Assembly (NCBI RefSeq): GCF_002140915.1 | Contig: NZ_NGKU01000001.1 | Location: forward strand, 1,930,738-1,994,737 | Origin: Candidatus Enterococcus testudinis | GTDB taxonomy: Bacteria; Bacillota; Bacilli; Lactobacillales; Enterococcaceae | Direction: 5' to 3' | DNA: 64,000 nt | Shown here: piece by piece, positions 57,027 to 64,000 of the stretch | Position numbering within the stretch: the first letter of the stretch is position 1 | Layout of the letters: each line of letters opens with the position of its first letter | Position numbers and translations under genes: made by a program | Notes under the pieces: model-generated | Told to the model about the DNA's origin: nothing | Seen by the model: only the letters and a program-made list of their open reading frames with translations | Databases searched by the model: none

Positions 57027-59222
57027 ATGATGGACATTAAGAGAAATCTTGAACAAGGATTGGCTAGACAGCCTCATTTAGCAAAGGTAAAAATCGTCAA
57101 ACGCGATGGTCGATTGGTGGATTTTGATGATCAGAAAATCTATGACGCGTTAGTCAAAGCTCAAAAAAAAGTCAATGGTGAATTATCCCCCATCGATCAT
57201 GAAACTATTATGGAGATCGTTGAAAGCATTGATCAAGAAATAGCTGCTCGTTTTCAAACGAACGTCAAAATATACGAAATCCAAAATGTCGTTGAACATA
57301 TATTATTGGCAAAAAATGAATATGCATTAGCAGAAGAATATATCAATTACCGTACAAGACGTGATTTTGAACGCAGCAAAGCCACTGATATCAATTTTAC
57401 GATCAATCAATTAATGAATAAAGATCAAGCTGTTGTCAATGAGAATGCCAACAAAGACAGTAATGTCTTCAATACACAGCGGGATTTAACAGCTGGTATC
57501 GTTGGCAAATCGATTGGTTTGAAGATGTTGCCTCCGCATGTAGCAAATGCCCACCAAAAAGGTGACATCCATTATCATGATTTGGATTATCATCCTTATA
57601 CACCGATGACCAACTGTTGCTTGATCGACTTTAAAGGCATGCTGAACAATGGTTTCAAAATCGGCAACGCTGAAGTCGAATCGCCAAAATCGATCCAAAC
57701 AGCGACCGCCCAAATTTCGCAAATCATTGCCAATGTCGCTTCCAGTCAATACGGCGGCTGCTCTGCTGATCGTACCGACGAGTTACTGGCACCATTCGCT
57801 GAATTGAATTATCAAAAACATTTACGCGATGCAGAAGAATGGATTGAGACAGCCGACCGCAGAGAAGCATATGCCAAAAGCAAAACCCGTAAAGATATTT
57901 ATGATGCAATGCAAAGTTTAGAGTACGAGATCAATACATTATTCACGTCAAATGGTCAAACACCGTTTACTTCATTAGGTTTTGGCTTAGGTACTTCTTG
58001 GTTTGAGCGTGAGATCCAACGGGCTATCTTGCAAATTCGCATCAATGGTTTAGGTAGCGAAAAAAGAACGGCTATTTTCCCAAAATTGATTTTCAGTGTC
58101 CGTCGCGGGGTCAATCTTGAAGCGACTGATCCTAACTATGATATCAAAGAATTGGCGTTAGAATGTGCCACCAAGCGGATGTATCCTGATATTTTAAACT
58201 ATGACAAATTGGTGGAATTGACAGGCAGTTTCAAAGTACCAATGGGCTGTCGCTCATTCTTGCAAGGTTGGAAAAATGAACACGGTGAAGAAGTCAATGT
58301 TGGTCGGATGAATCTAGGCGTAGTCACATTGAACATTCCCCGTATTGCTTTAGAAGCCCATGGCGACCAAGACAAGTTTTGGGCGATCCTAGCTGATCGT
58401 TTGCAAATCGCCAAAGATGCATTGGTCTATCGTGTGGAGCGTGTCAAAGAAGCCAGTCCTGCTAATGCCCCTATTTTATATATGTATGGTGCTTTCGGCG
58501 AACGTTTGGATCGTAAAGACAACGTGGATCAGCTATTCAAAAACAAACGGGCCACTGTTTCATTGGGTTACATTGGCTTATATGAAGCAGCTGCAGCCTT
58601 CTTCGGCGGTGAATGGGAACATGATCCAAAGGCAAAAGACTTTACGTTGGCAATCGTGAAAGAATTGAAAGCCCACGCGGATGCCTGGGGAGACGAATAT
58701 GGCTATCACTTCAGCGTGTATTCAACGCCTAGTGAAAGTTTGACTGACCGTTTCTGTCGTTTGGACACCGAAAAATTCGGCGTGATCGACAATATCACAG
58801 ACAAAGAATACTATACGAACAGCTTCCATTACGATGTGCGTAAAAACCCAACCCCATTTGAAAAATTGGACTTCGAGAAAGATTATCCACAATATTGTTC
58901 AGGTGGTTTTATCCATTATTGTGAATATCCAGTCTTGCAACAAAACCCGAAAGCTTTAGAAGCAGTTTGGGATTTTGCCTATGACCGTGTCGCATACCTT
59001 GGAACAAATACGCCAATCGATCATTGTTATGCTTGTGATTATGAAGGAGATTTCAATCCAACCGAACGTGGATTCGAATGTCCGCAATGCGGCAACCATG
59101 ATCCCAAAAGTTGTGACGTTGTCAAACGGACTTGCGGTTATTTAGGAAATCCTCAAGCACGACCGATGGTCAACGGCCGCCACAAAGAAATTTCTGCGCG
59201 TGTCAAACACTTGCAAGAATAA
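57027..59222 (+). CDS. nrdD: Anaerobic ribonucleoside-triphosphate reductase
   Basis: Makes deoxyribonucleotides without oxygen. The 731-aa protein has an N-terminal ATP-cone domain (about 10-100), the catalytic glycyl-radical domain with CGGCS-like residues (SSQYGGCSADR), a zinc site near the C-terminus (CYACDYEGDF; CPQCG) and the radical glycine in RTCGYLGNP (Gly704). The start is ATG 57027, 8 bases after AGGAG; a GTG at 57018 overlaps that site. NrdG, its activase, is the next gene. Absence of oxygen and nucleotide levels (through NrdR) should set expression. Confidence 0.96.
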   Translation: MMDIKRNLEQGLARQPHLAKVKIVKRDGRLVDFDDQKIYDALVKAQKKVNGELSPIDHETIMEIVESIDQEIAARFQTNVKIYEIQNVVEHILLAKNEYALAEEYINYRTRRDFERSKATDINFTINQLMNKDQAVVNENANKDSNVFNTQRDLTAGIVGKSIGLKMLPPHVANAHQKGDIHYHDLDYHPYTPMTNCCLIDFKGMLNNGFKIGNAEVESPKSIQTATAQISQIIANVASSQYGGCSADRTDELLAPFAELNYQKHLRDAEEWIETADRREAYAKSKTRKDIYDAMQSLEYEINTLFTSNGQTPFTSLGFGLGTSWFEREIQRAILQIRINGLGSEKRTAIFPKLIFSVRRGVNLEATDPNYDIKELALECATKRMYPDILNYDKLVELTGSFKVPMGCRSFLQGWKNEHGEEVNVGRMNLGVVTLNIPRIALEAHGDQDKFWAILADRLQIAKDALVYRVERVKEASPANAPILYMYGAFGERLDRKDNVDQLFKNKRATVSLGYIGLYEAAAAFFGGEWEHDPKAKDFTLAIVKELKAHADAWGDEYGYHFSVYSTPSESLTDRFCRLDTEKFGVIDNITDKEYYTNSFHYDVRKNPTPFEKLDFEKDYPQYCSGGFIHYCEYPVLQQNPKALEAVWDFAYDRVAYLGTNTPIDHCYACDYEGDFNPTERGFECPQCGNHDPKSCDVVKRTCGYLGNPQARPMVNGRHKEISARVKHLQE

Positions 59223-59248
59223 ACGATCCCCTTTTATATCCAATTGAG

Positions 59249-59284
59249 AAGGAAGAAAAACAGTAAGGTTTTTCTTCCTTTCTT
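59249..59284 (+). terminator. Hairpin between nrdD and nrdG
   Basis: GGAAGAAAAAC pairs with GTTTTTCTTCC around a loop of about 6 bases, followed by TTTCTT. It may reduce nrdG transcription relative to nrdD, rather than fully ending it, since nrdG has no clear promoter of its own. Confidence 0.55.
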
Positions 59285-59308
59285 CCAAAAAAAGAAAGAA
59301 GTTTGAAG

Positions 59309-59905
59309 ATGAGAAATCCAAATCCTAAAGAATGGCAAGCACAAGACTATAGTCAAAATAGAATTGCTGATTACAAAGCCTATAATTTTGTTGATGGCGA
59401 GGGTATCAGAAATAGTTTATATGTCAGCGGTTGTCTCTTTGCTTGTGAAGGCTGCTTTAACAAAGCTGTCCAAAATTTCAACTACGGTGTCCCCTTTACA
59501 CAAGAATTAGAAGACCAAATCATAGAGGATCTTAGACCAGATTATGTTCAAGGATTGACTTTGCTTGGCGGTGAACCTTTCTTGAATACACCTGTCTGCT
59601 TGCAAGTCGTTGACCGTGTTCGTCAAGAATTTGGTCACAGCAAAGATATTTGGAGTTGGTCCGGTTACACGTATGAAGAATTGCTAGTTGACACCCAAGA
59701 CAAACTGGAACTCCTCAGCAAAATCGATATTTTGGTAGATGGCCGCTTTGAATTGAGCAAACGTAATTTAAACCTGCAATTTCGCGGCAGCAGCAATCAA
59801 CGAATCATCGATGTCGCTGCCTCAAAAGCGCAAGGCAAAGCTGTTATTTGGGCCAAGTGCAAAGATGCCGAAGAAAGTTATGAGCAGATAAAGAAACAGA
59901 TTTGA
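59309..59905 (+). CDS. nrdG: Anaerobic ribonucleotide reductase activating protein
   Basis: Radical SAM activase that makes the glycyl radical on NrdD. The 198-aa protein has GCLFACEGCFN (the CxxxCxxC iron-sulfur motif variant), LTLLGGEPFL, and the C-terminal KRNLNLQFRGSSNQR. Start ATG 59309 with AAAGAAG upstream; a TTG two codons earlier is less likely. It is 86 bases downstream of nrdD. Confidence 0.94.
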   Translation: MRNPNPKEWQAQDYSQNRIADYKAYNFVDGEGIRNSLYVSGCLFACEGCFNKAVQNFNYGVPFTQELEDQIIEDLRPDYVQGLTLLGGEPFLNTPVCLQVVDRVRQEFGHSKDIWSWSGYTYEELLVDTQDKLELLSKIDILVDGRFELSKRNLNLQFRGSSNQRIIDVAASKAQGKAVIWAKCKDAEESYEQIKKQI

Positions 59906-59916
59906 TAGAATAGTTA

Positions 59917-59972
59917 AATACCCCTGGATCAAGACCATGCAAAGAGGTCTTGATTCAGGGGTATTCTTTTCT
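59917..59972 (+). terminator. Terminator after nrdG
   Basis: AATACCCCTG then GATCAAGACC pair with GGTCTTGATT then CAGGGGTATT around a short loop, ending in CTTTTCTC. A long stable hairpin. Confidence 0.85.
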
Positions 59973-60049
59973 CAACTGAATCAACGATTCAAATACTTGC
60001 ATGCTTCCTTCATACGCAAAGATGCGATTTCTGTCTTTTTCTTGTTTCG

Positions 60050-61174
60050 TTAATCCTCTTCAGCTACCTGCCATAAAGGCAAAACAATATTCTCATAGGT
60101 CAATGGGTCCAAATTAGTCACCGTGATGCCCAATAAACGGATCCCATTTTCCAGTCCTAAGACCTCTTCCCAGATCAAACTTGCCTCTGAGAAAAGTTGT
60201 TCTTTCTTGTGAACATATACTGGCAGCGTCACCCGTTTGGTGATGGTGGAATAGTCAGTATAACGAACTTTTAACACCACTGTTTTCCCATGTTTTTGTG
60301 TCCGTTTGAGGGCTTCTGCGACTTCTTCAGCTATTGCGCGCAATTGACTCACCACTTGTTCTTCTGTGGTCAACGGATTGCCATAGGTGTGCTCTTTACC
60401 GACTGATTTGCGTTCTCTTGTGACACTAACTGGAGAGTCATGAACGCCACGGACTTTCCGATATAACGAATAGCCCATCTTGCCAAAAGCCCGAATCAAC
60501 GCCATTTCACTCATTTCGTACAATTCCGCACCCGTATAAATGCCCATTTCATGCATACGAGGTACTGTTTTCTTACCGATTCCGTGAAATTTTTCGATTG
60601 GCAATTGTTTTAAGAAAGCCACAGCATCTTCAGGCATCACGACGGTCATGCCTCTTGGCTTATGATAATCTGAAGACAGCTTAGCCAAAAACTTGTTGTA
60701 ACTGACTCCTGCTGAACAAGTTAGCTGCGTTTCTTGCCAGATGTCTCTTTGGATCATGCGGGCTATTTTAATAGCAGAAGGACAATCAATTTTATTTTCG
60801 GTGACATCAAGATACGCTTCATCGATTGATACTGGCTCGATGATATCGGTGTATCGGTGAAAAATCGCTCTGACTTGCTGGGAAACTTCACGATATTTCT
60901 GATGATTGCCGGGTTTAAAAATTGCTTGCGGACACAATTCAAAGGCTTTTTGAGCACTCATCGCCGAATGGATGCCATACTGCCGCGCCAAATAATTCGC
61001 CGTTGTCACCACACCTCGGCCGCCCGTATCACTCGGATGACGAGCGATCACTAAAGGGTGTTTCGCCAACTCTGGATCATCGCGTTCTTCGACGGACGCA
61101 AAAAAGGCATCCATGTCTATGTGAATGATTTTGCGACTGGTATTATTATGTAAAGGAAATTGTAACTCAGACAT
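60050..61174 (-). CDS. dinB: DNA polymerase IV
   Basis: Y-family translesion DNA polymerase. The 374-aa protein has the IIHIDMDAFFASVEERDDPELA catalytic start (Asp and Asp-Ala-Phe-Phe), EPVSIDEAYLDVT (the SIDE motif), a helix-hairpin-helix thumb (FHGIGKKTVPRMHEMGI) and the little-finger domain (about 240-350). ATG 61174 with GAGGTG upstream; a longer form to 61210 has no site. It lacks a C-terminal beta-clamp peptide that I can clearly see. Confidence 0.94.
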   Translation of the reverse strand: MSELQFPLHNNTSRKIIHIDMDAFFASVEERDDPELAKHPLVIARHPSDTGGRGVVTTANYLARQYGIHSAMSAQKAFELCPQAIFKPGNHQKYREVSQQVRAIFHRYTDIIEPVSIDEAYLDVTENKIDCPSAIKIARMIQRDIWQETQLTCSAGVSYNKFLAKLSSDYHKPRGMTVVMPEDAVAFLKQLPIEKFHGIGKKTVPRMHEMGIYTGAELYEMSEMALIRAFGKMGYSLYRKVRGVHDSPVSVTRERKSVGKEHTYGNPLTTEEQVVSQLRAIAEEVAEALKRTQKHGKTVVLKVRYTDYSTITKRVTLPVYVHKKEQLFSEASLIWEEVLGLENGIRLLGITVTNLDPLTYENIVLPLWQVAEED

Positions 61175-61240
61175 GCTTATCACCTCGTCATGTCTATTAT
61201 AAACGAACAAAAGTTCCCTTACAATAGTCTTGAACCATCA

Positions 61241-61277
61241 AAAAAAGAATATCAGCAATTGCCGATACTCTTTTTTG
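61241..61277 (-). terminator. Terminator of the amtB-glnK operon
   Basis: AAAAAAGA-ATATC and GATACT-CTTTTTT pair around GCAATTGC, with T residues on the minus strand. It lies 20 bases beyond the glnK stop. Confidence 0.72.
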
Positions 61278-61297
61278 ATCAAGTACGCTATGACGGA

Positions 61298-61639
61298 TTA
61301 TAAAGCCGCTGATCCGCGTTCTTTCGTCCGAATCCGTACCGCTTCTTCCACAGGATAGACAAAAATTTTGCCATCCCCGACTTCATCGGTATTACAGATC
61401 GAAATAATCAACGCAATGACAGCTTCAACCTGTTGGTCTTCTACGACAAAGCACACAGTCACTTTCGGCAGCAATGTTGTAATCACTGCCTGACCGCGGA
61501 TATATTCTTTCAACCCTTTTTGTTTCCCGTAACCAAGAACTTGATTAACGGTCATGCCGCTAGTGACATCTGAAAGATCCAACGCAGCTTTCAATTCTTC
61601 AATTTTTTCTTGGCGAATAATCGCTTCAACTTTTTTCAT
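61298..61639 (-). CDS. glnK: P-II nitrogen regulatory protein (GlnK-like)
   Basis: A 113-aa P-II signalling protein that senses ATP/ADP and 2-oxoglutarate and plugs AmtB. The N-terminal MKKVEAIIRQEKIEELKAAL, the T-loop after VLGYGKQKG, and the C-terminal GKIFVYPVEEAVRIRTKERG are standard. The T-loop reads RGQAVITTLLPKV, so the tyrosine uridylylated in proteobacterial GlnK is replaced; control must rely on ligand binding alone, as in other Gram-positives. It is 16 bases downstream of amtB. Confidence 0.93.
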   Translation of the reverse strand: MKKVEAIIRQEKIEELKAALDLSDVTSGMTVNQVLGYGKQKGLKEYIRGQAVITTLLPKVTVCFVVEDQQVEAVIALIISICNTDEVGDGKIFVYPVEEAVRIRTKERGSAAL

Positions 61640-61655
61640 GTCAGTTCCTCCTATG

Positions 61656-62873
61656 TTAAGAATCTAAGCCCATAAAGGTTGGATAGGCTGTTTCATCGTG
61701 TTCAGCTCGGTCCATACCTACTGCTTCTGCTTGTTCAGATACACGAATCGGCATAAATAATTTGATGACCCGAATCAATACATAAGAAACGATTCCTGCA
61801 AATAAAAGCGTGAAGACGATGCTTTCAAGTTGGGCAATAAACAAATCCAACCCACCGTAGATCAATCCAGAACGACCTCCCACTGCTGGATCTGCGAAAA
61901 TCCCTGTCATGATTCCGCCAAATACTCCACCGATTCCATGACAACCAAACGCATCTAAAGCGTCATCTAATCCAAAGCGATGTTTGATCACTGAAATAAA
62001 GTAATAACAAAATGGGCTCACGAGCGCGCCAATCAAAAAGGAAGACCATAATGATACAAAACCTGCACCAGGTGTGATCGCAACTAAGCCGACAACAGCA
62101 CCTGTACATGCGCCTACGATCGTTGGTTTACCTAACATCAACTTCTCAATCAGCATCCAAGATAACATTGCACTGGCAGCCGCTGTATTGGTTGTCATCA
62201 ACGCGTGGATCGCCAATCCGTCTGCTGCTAGTGCTGAGCCTGCATTGAAACCGAACCAGCCGAACCATAATAAGCCTGCTCCCAAAACAACGAAAGGAAT
62301 ATTATGAGGACGATATTCAGTTTGATGAAATTCACGACGTTTACCTACCACGACTGCTAATACCAGCCCACTGATACCAGAACTGATATGGACCACATTC
62401 CCACCTGCAAAATCAATAGATCCAATGGCATCTAAGAAGCCACCACCCCATACCATATGCGCCATCGGAAAGTAAACCAAGACTAGCCAAAAGCCGATAA
62501 ATAAGAATATTGCTGAAAAACGCATTCTACCAACAACTGCCCCCGTGATGATCGCTGTTGTGATCAAAGCGAACATCATCTGGAATCCAGCAAACAATCC
62601 TTCAGGAATGCCCTCGCCTTCAGACATCGATACATGATTGAAAAATACTTTGTCAAGATTGCCGATAAAGGATCCTGAACCGCTGAAAGACAGTGAATAC
62701 CCTAATGCCACCCACAATACCGAAGCCAATCCCATTGTACAAATGACCATCATCATCGTATTCAAGATATTCTTCCTACGTTCAAGTCCACCATAGAAAA
62801 ATGCCAATGCTGGTGTCATTAAAAATACCATCCCACTACAAATCAAAATAAATGCTATATTTCCCGAATCCAT
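61656..62873 (-). CDS. amtB: Ammonium transporter
   Basis: A 405-aa Amt-family channel with eleven predicted membrane spans. FFYGGLERRKN near the N-terminus, the twin histidine region (HISSGISGLVLAV and later FGCHGIGGVFGG) and SALAADGLAIHALMTTN are typical. No cleavable signal is apparent, as for the shorter Gram-positive forms. GAGGAGG precedes the ATG. A GlnR-type site lies 107 bases upstream, predicting induction under nitrogen limitation. Confidence 0.95.
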   Translation of the reverse strand: MDSGNIAFILICSGMVFLMTPALAFFYGGLERRKNILNTMMMVICTMGLASVLWVALGYSLSFSGSGSFIGNLDKVFFNHVSMSEGEGIPEGLFAGFQMMFALITTAIITGAVVGRMRFSAIFLFIGFWLVLVYFPMAHMVWGGGFLDAIGSIDFAGGNVVHISSGISGLVLAVVVGKRREFHQTEYRPHNIPFVVLGAGLLWFGWFGFNAGSALAADGLAIHALMTTNTAAASAMLSWMLIEKLMLGKPTIVGACTGAVVGLVAITPGAGFVSLWSSFLIGALVSPFCYYFISVIKHRFGLDDALDAFGCHGIGGVFGGIMTGIFADPAVGGRSGLIYGGLDLFIAQLESIVFTLLFAGIVSYVLIRVIKLFMPIRVSEQAEAVGMDRAEHDETAYPTFMGLDS

Positions 62874-62980
62874 TTTAAACGCCTCCTCATCTATCTGAGT
62901 GTTATCCTATCACCTAGAAACCCCCAAATCCAGCGTTTTTTGAAAATTTGCAAAATTTTCTGAAAATTCATTACGCTGAA

Positions 62981-62997
62981 TGTTAGAAAACATCACA
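62981..62997. promoter_or_regulatory. GlnR/TnrA box upstream of amtB-glnK
   Basis: TGTTAGAAAACATCACA fits the consensus TGTNAN7TNACA at every defined position, inside the 213-base gap before amtB. Confidence 0.8.
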
Positions 62998-63024
62998 TAA
63001 ACAAGATGTGTACATAGTTGATGA

Positions 63025-63052
63025 GAAAAAAGACTGTCCATTTCGGACAGTC
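63025..63052 (-). terminator. Terminator of rsmI
   Basis: GACTGTCC (63032-63039) pairs with GGACAGTC (63045-63052); on the minus strand a T6 run follows (63025-63031). Confidence 0.85.
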
Positions 63053-63086
63053 GTAATTTTAACAATCTATCTTTATTTTTGTTGAG

Positions 63087-63950
63087 TTACTCCCCGGTGT
63101 CGATTGCATGGTATGCGTTGTACACAACTTGTTTCTTCACTTGATTACGTTTGGCCACTTCTTTGATAGCCTCTTTTGAAGACATACTTTCAGCAATCAA
63201 TGCATCAACCTGTTCGACATAGCTGCCTTCATACAGCACTTGTTCCGGTTCTCCCGCACCTTCCACCATCAAACAGCACTCGCCTTTTAAGGTATGCTCT
63301 GTCAGGTAAGCCGACAGTTCAGATAATGTCCCCCGTAAGTATTCTTCGTGGATCTTGGTCAACTCTCGACAAATCACAGCTTGCCGTTCACCGAAGACTT
63401 CTTTGATCACATCAATGGTATTGGCAATACGATAGGGTGATTCATAGAAAATCATGGTACCTTGTTGCGTGACCATTTCAGTCAGCGCAGCCACTTGCTC
63501 TTTCTTTTTTCGTGGCAAAAACCCATAAAACAAGTGTGGTTGCGGAGATAAGCCAGAAGCAATCAACGCGGTCAATCCCGCGGTTGGCCCAGGCAGGGCA
63601 ATCACAGCGATCCCTTCAGCGATACAGGCTTTGACTAACTCGTGACCGGGATCACTGATAGAAGGCATGCCAGCATCACTACATTGGGCAATGACATTGC
63701 CTGCTAATAACTGCGACACTAGTTGCGGAACTCGTTCTTTATAATTGTGCTCATGCAAACTTTTTTGCGGCGTCGTGATCTCGAAATGATTCAACAGCTT
63801 TTGCGTATTCCGTGTATCCTCACTAGCAATCAAATCGGCTTCACCTAAGATTTTGACACAACGAACCGTCATATCTTCTAGATTTCCGATCGGTGTAGGC
63901 ACTAAATACAGCTTTCCCGCATCTTGTTTATAACTTTGTTGTTTCTGCAT
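63087..63950 (-). CDS. rsmI: 16S rRNA 2'-O-ribose C1402 methyltransferase
   Basis: Methylates C1402 of 16S rRNA with S-adenosylmethionine. The 287-aa protein has the tetrapyrrole-methylase fold with LYLVPTPIGNLEDMT at the N-terminus, EDTRNTQKLLNHF, SDAGMPSISDPGHELV and ALPGPTAGLTALIASGL; all are RsmI signatures. GAGAGGAG precedes the ATG. In Firmicutes it often follows yabA; here a terminator lies just upstream, so it may have its own promoter further left or read through. Confidence 0.95.
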   Translation of the reverse strand: MQKQQSYKQDAGKLYLVPTPIGNLEDMTVRCVKILGEADLIASEDTRNTQKLLNHFEITTPQKSLHEHNYKERVPQLVSQLLAGNVIAQCSDAGMPSISDPGHELVKACIAEGIAVIALPGPTAGLTALIASGLSPQPHLFYGFLPRKKKEQVAALTEMVTQQGTMIFYESPYRIANTIDVIKEVFGERQAVICRELTKIHEEYLRGTLSELSAYLTEHTLKGECCLMVEGAGEPEQVLYEGSYVEQVDALIAESMSSKEAIKEVAKRNQVKKQVVYNAYHAIDTGE

Positions 63951-63964
63951 TGCTGCTCCTCTCC

Positions 63965-63994
63965 AAAAAAAGATCAGCTTTACCTGATCTTTTT
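63965..63994 (-). terminator. Terminator of a gene beyond the right edge
   Basis: AGATCAG (63971-63977) pairs with CTGATCT (63984-63990), flanked by A6 on the left and T4 on the right. On the minus strand it would end a gene that lies past 64000, 15-45 bases before rsmI. Confidence 0.7.
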
Positions 63995-64000
63995 CTTTGT

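Overview
The window is a Gram-positive chromosome segment, most likely from Enterococcus or a close relative in the Lactobacillales. The pointers are low-to-moderate G+C, strong AAAGGAGG-type ribosome-binding sites before almost every gene, T-box and TPP leaders, CcpA-, GlnR-, Zur- and NrdR-type sites, a ZinT-fused AdcA lipoprotein, YkoFEDC thiamine transport and BceAB. The genus is an inference; no rRNA or tRNA is present to fix it.

Region 1 (1-20.6 kb) is a pectin/rhamnogalacturonan utilisation island. A minus-strand operon (5863 to the left edge) carries an LplB-type permease, DUF624 protein, GH105 unsaturated-uronyl hydrolase, GH28 polygalacturonase, alpha/beta-hydrolase esterase, CE8 pectinesterase and the start of one more gene. 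The partner LplC-type permease is transcribed divergently at 6093, and a 736-aa AraC-type membrane sensor/regulator follows. Next come a LacI regulator and uxaB-uxaA-uxaC plus a CE12 acetylesterase (galacturonate to 2-keto-3-deoxygluconate, KDG), then the facing operon kdgA-kdgK-kduI-kduD (unsaturated uronate to KDG, then to pyruvate and glyceraldehyde-3-phosphate) under an IclR regulator, and an RpiR regulator. None of the hydrolases or esterases has a signal peptide, so the cell appears to import oligosaccharides and finish them inside.

Region 2 (20.7-36.1 kb) is glucoside metabolism: an FGGY kinase; a PTS EIICB plus GH4 6-phospho-alpha-glucosidase operon with a cre site; a six-gene operon (LacI, ROK kinase, two permeases, lipoprotein binding protein, DUF624); a GH1-GH3 operon; and an RpiR regulator. 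A repeated AAAACGTTTT palindrome links the LacI operon and the GH1-GH3 operon.

Region 3 (36.2-64 kb) is mostly housekeeping: recQ, an FAD oxidoreductase, a pRiA4b ORF-3-like protein, adcA under a Zur-type box, a TPP riboswitch with ykoFEDC, a T-box with an archaeal-type proS, lplA, an MBL hydrolase, DUF975, an M42 peptidase, BceAB, nrdD-nrdG under NrdR boxes, dinB, amtB-glnK under a GlnR box, and rsmI. Its oddest part is a divergent pair at 45.7-48.2 kb: a SipW-like signal peptidase whose Ser and His are replaced (Ala43, Arg83), facing a 7TM receptor whose C-terminus looks like a GHKL kinase stripped of its H, N and G boxes.
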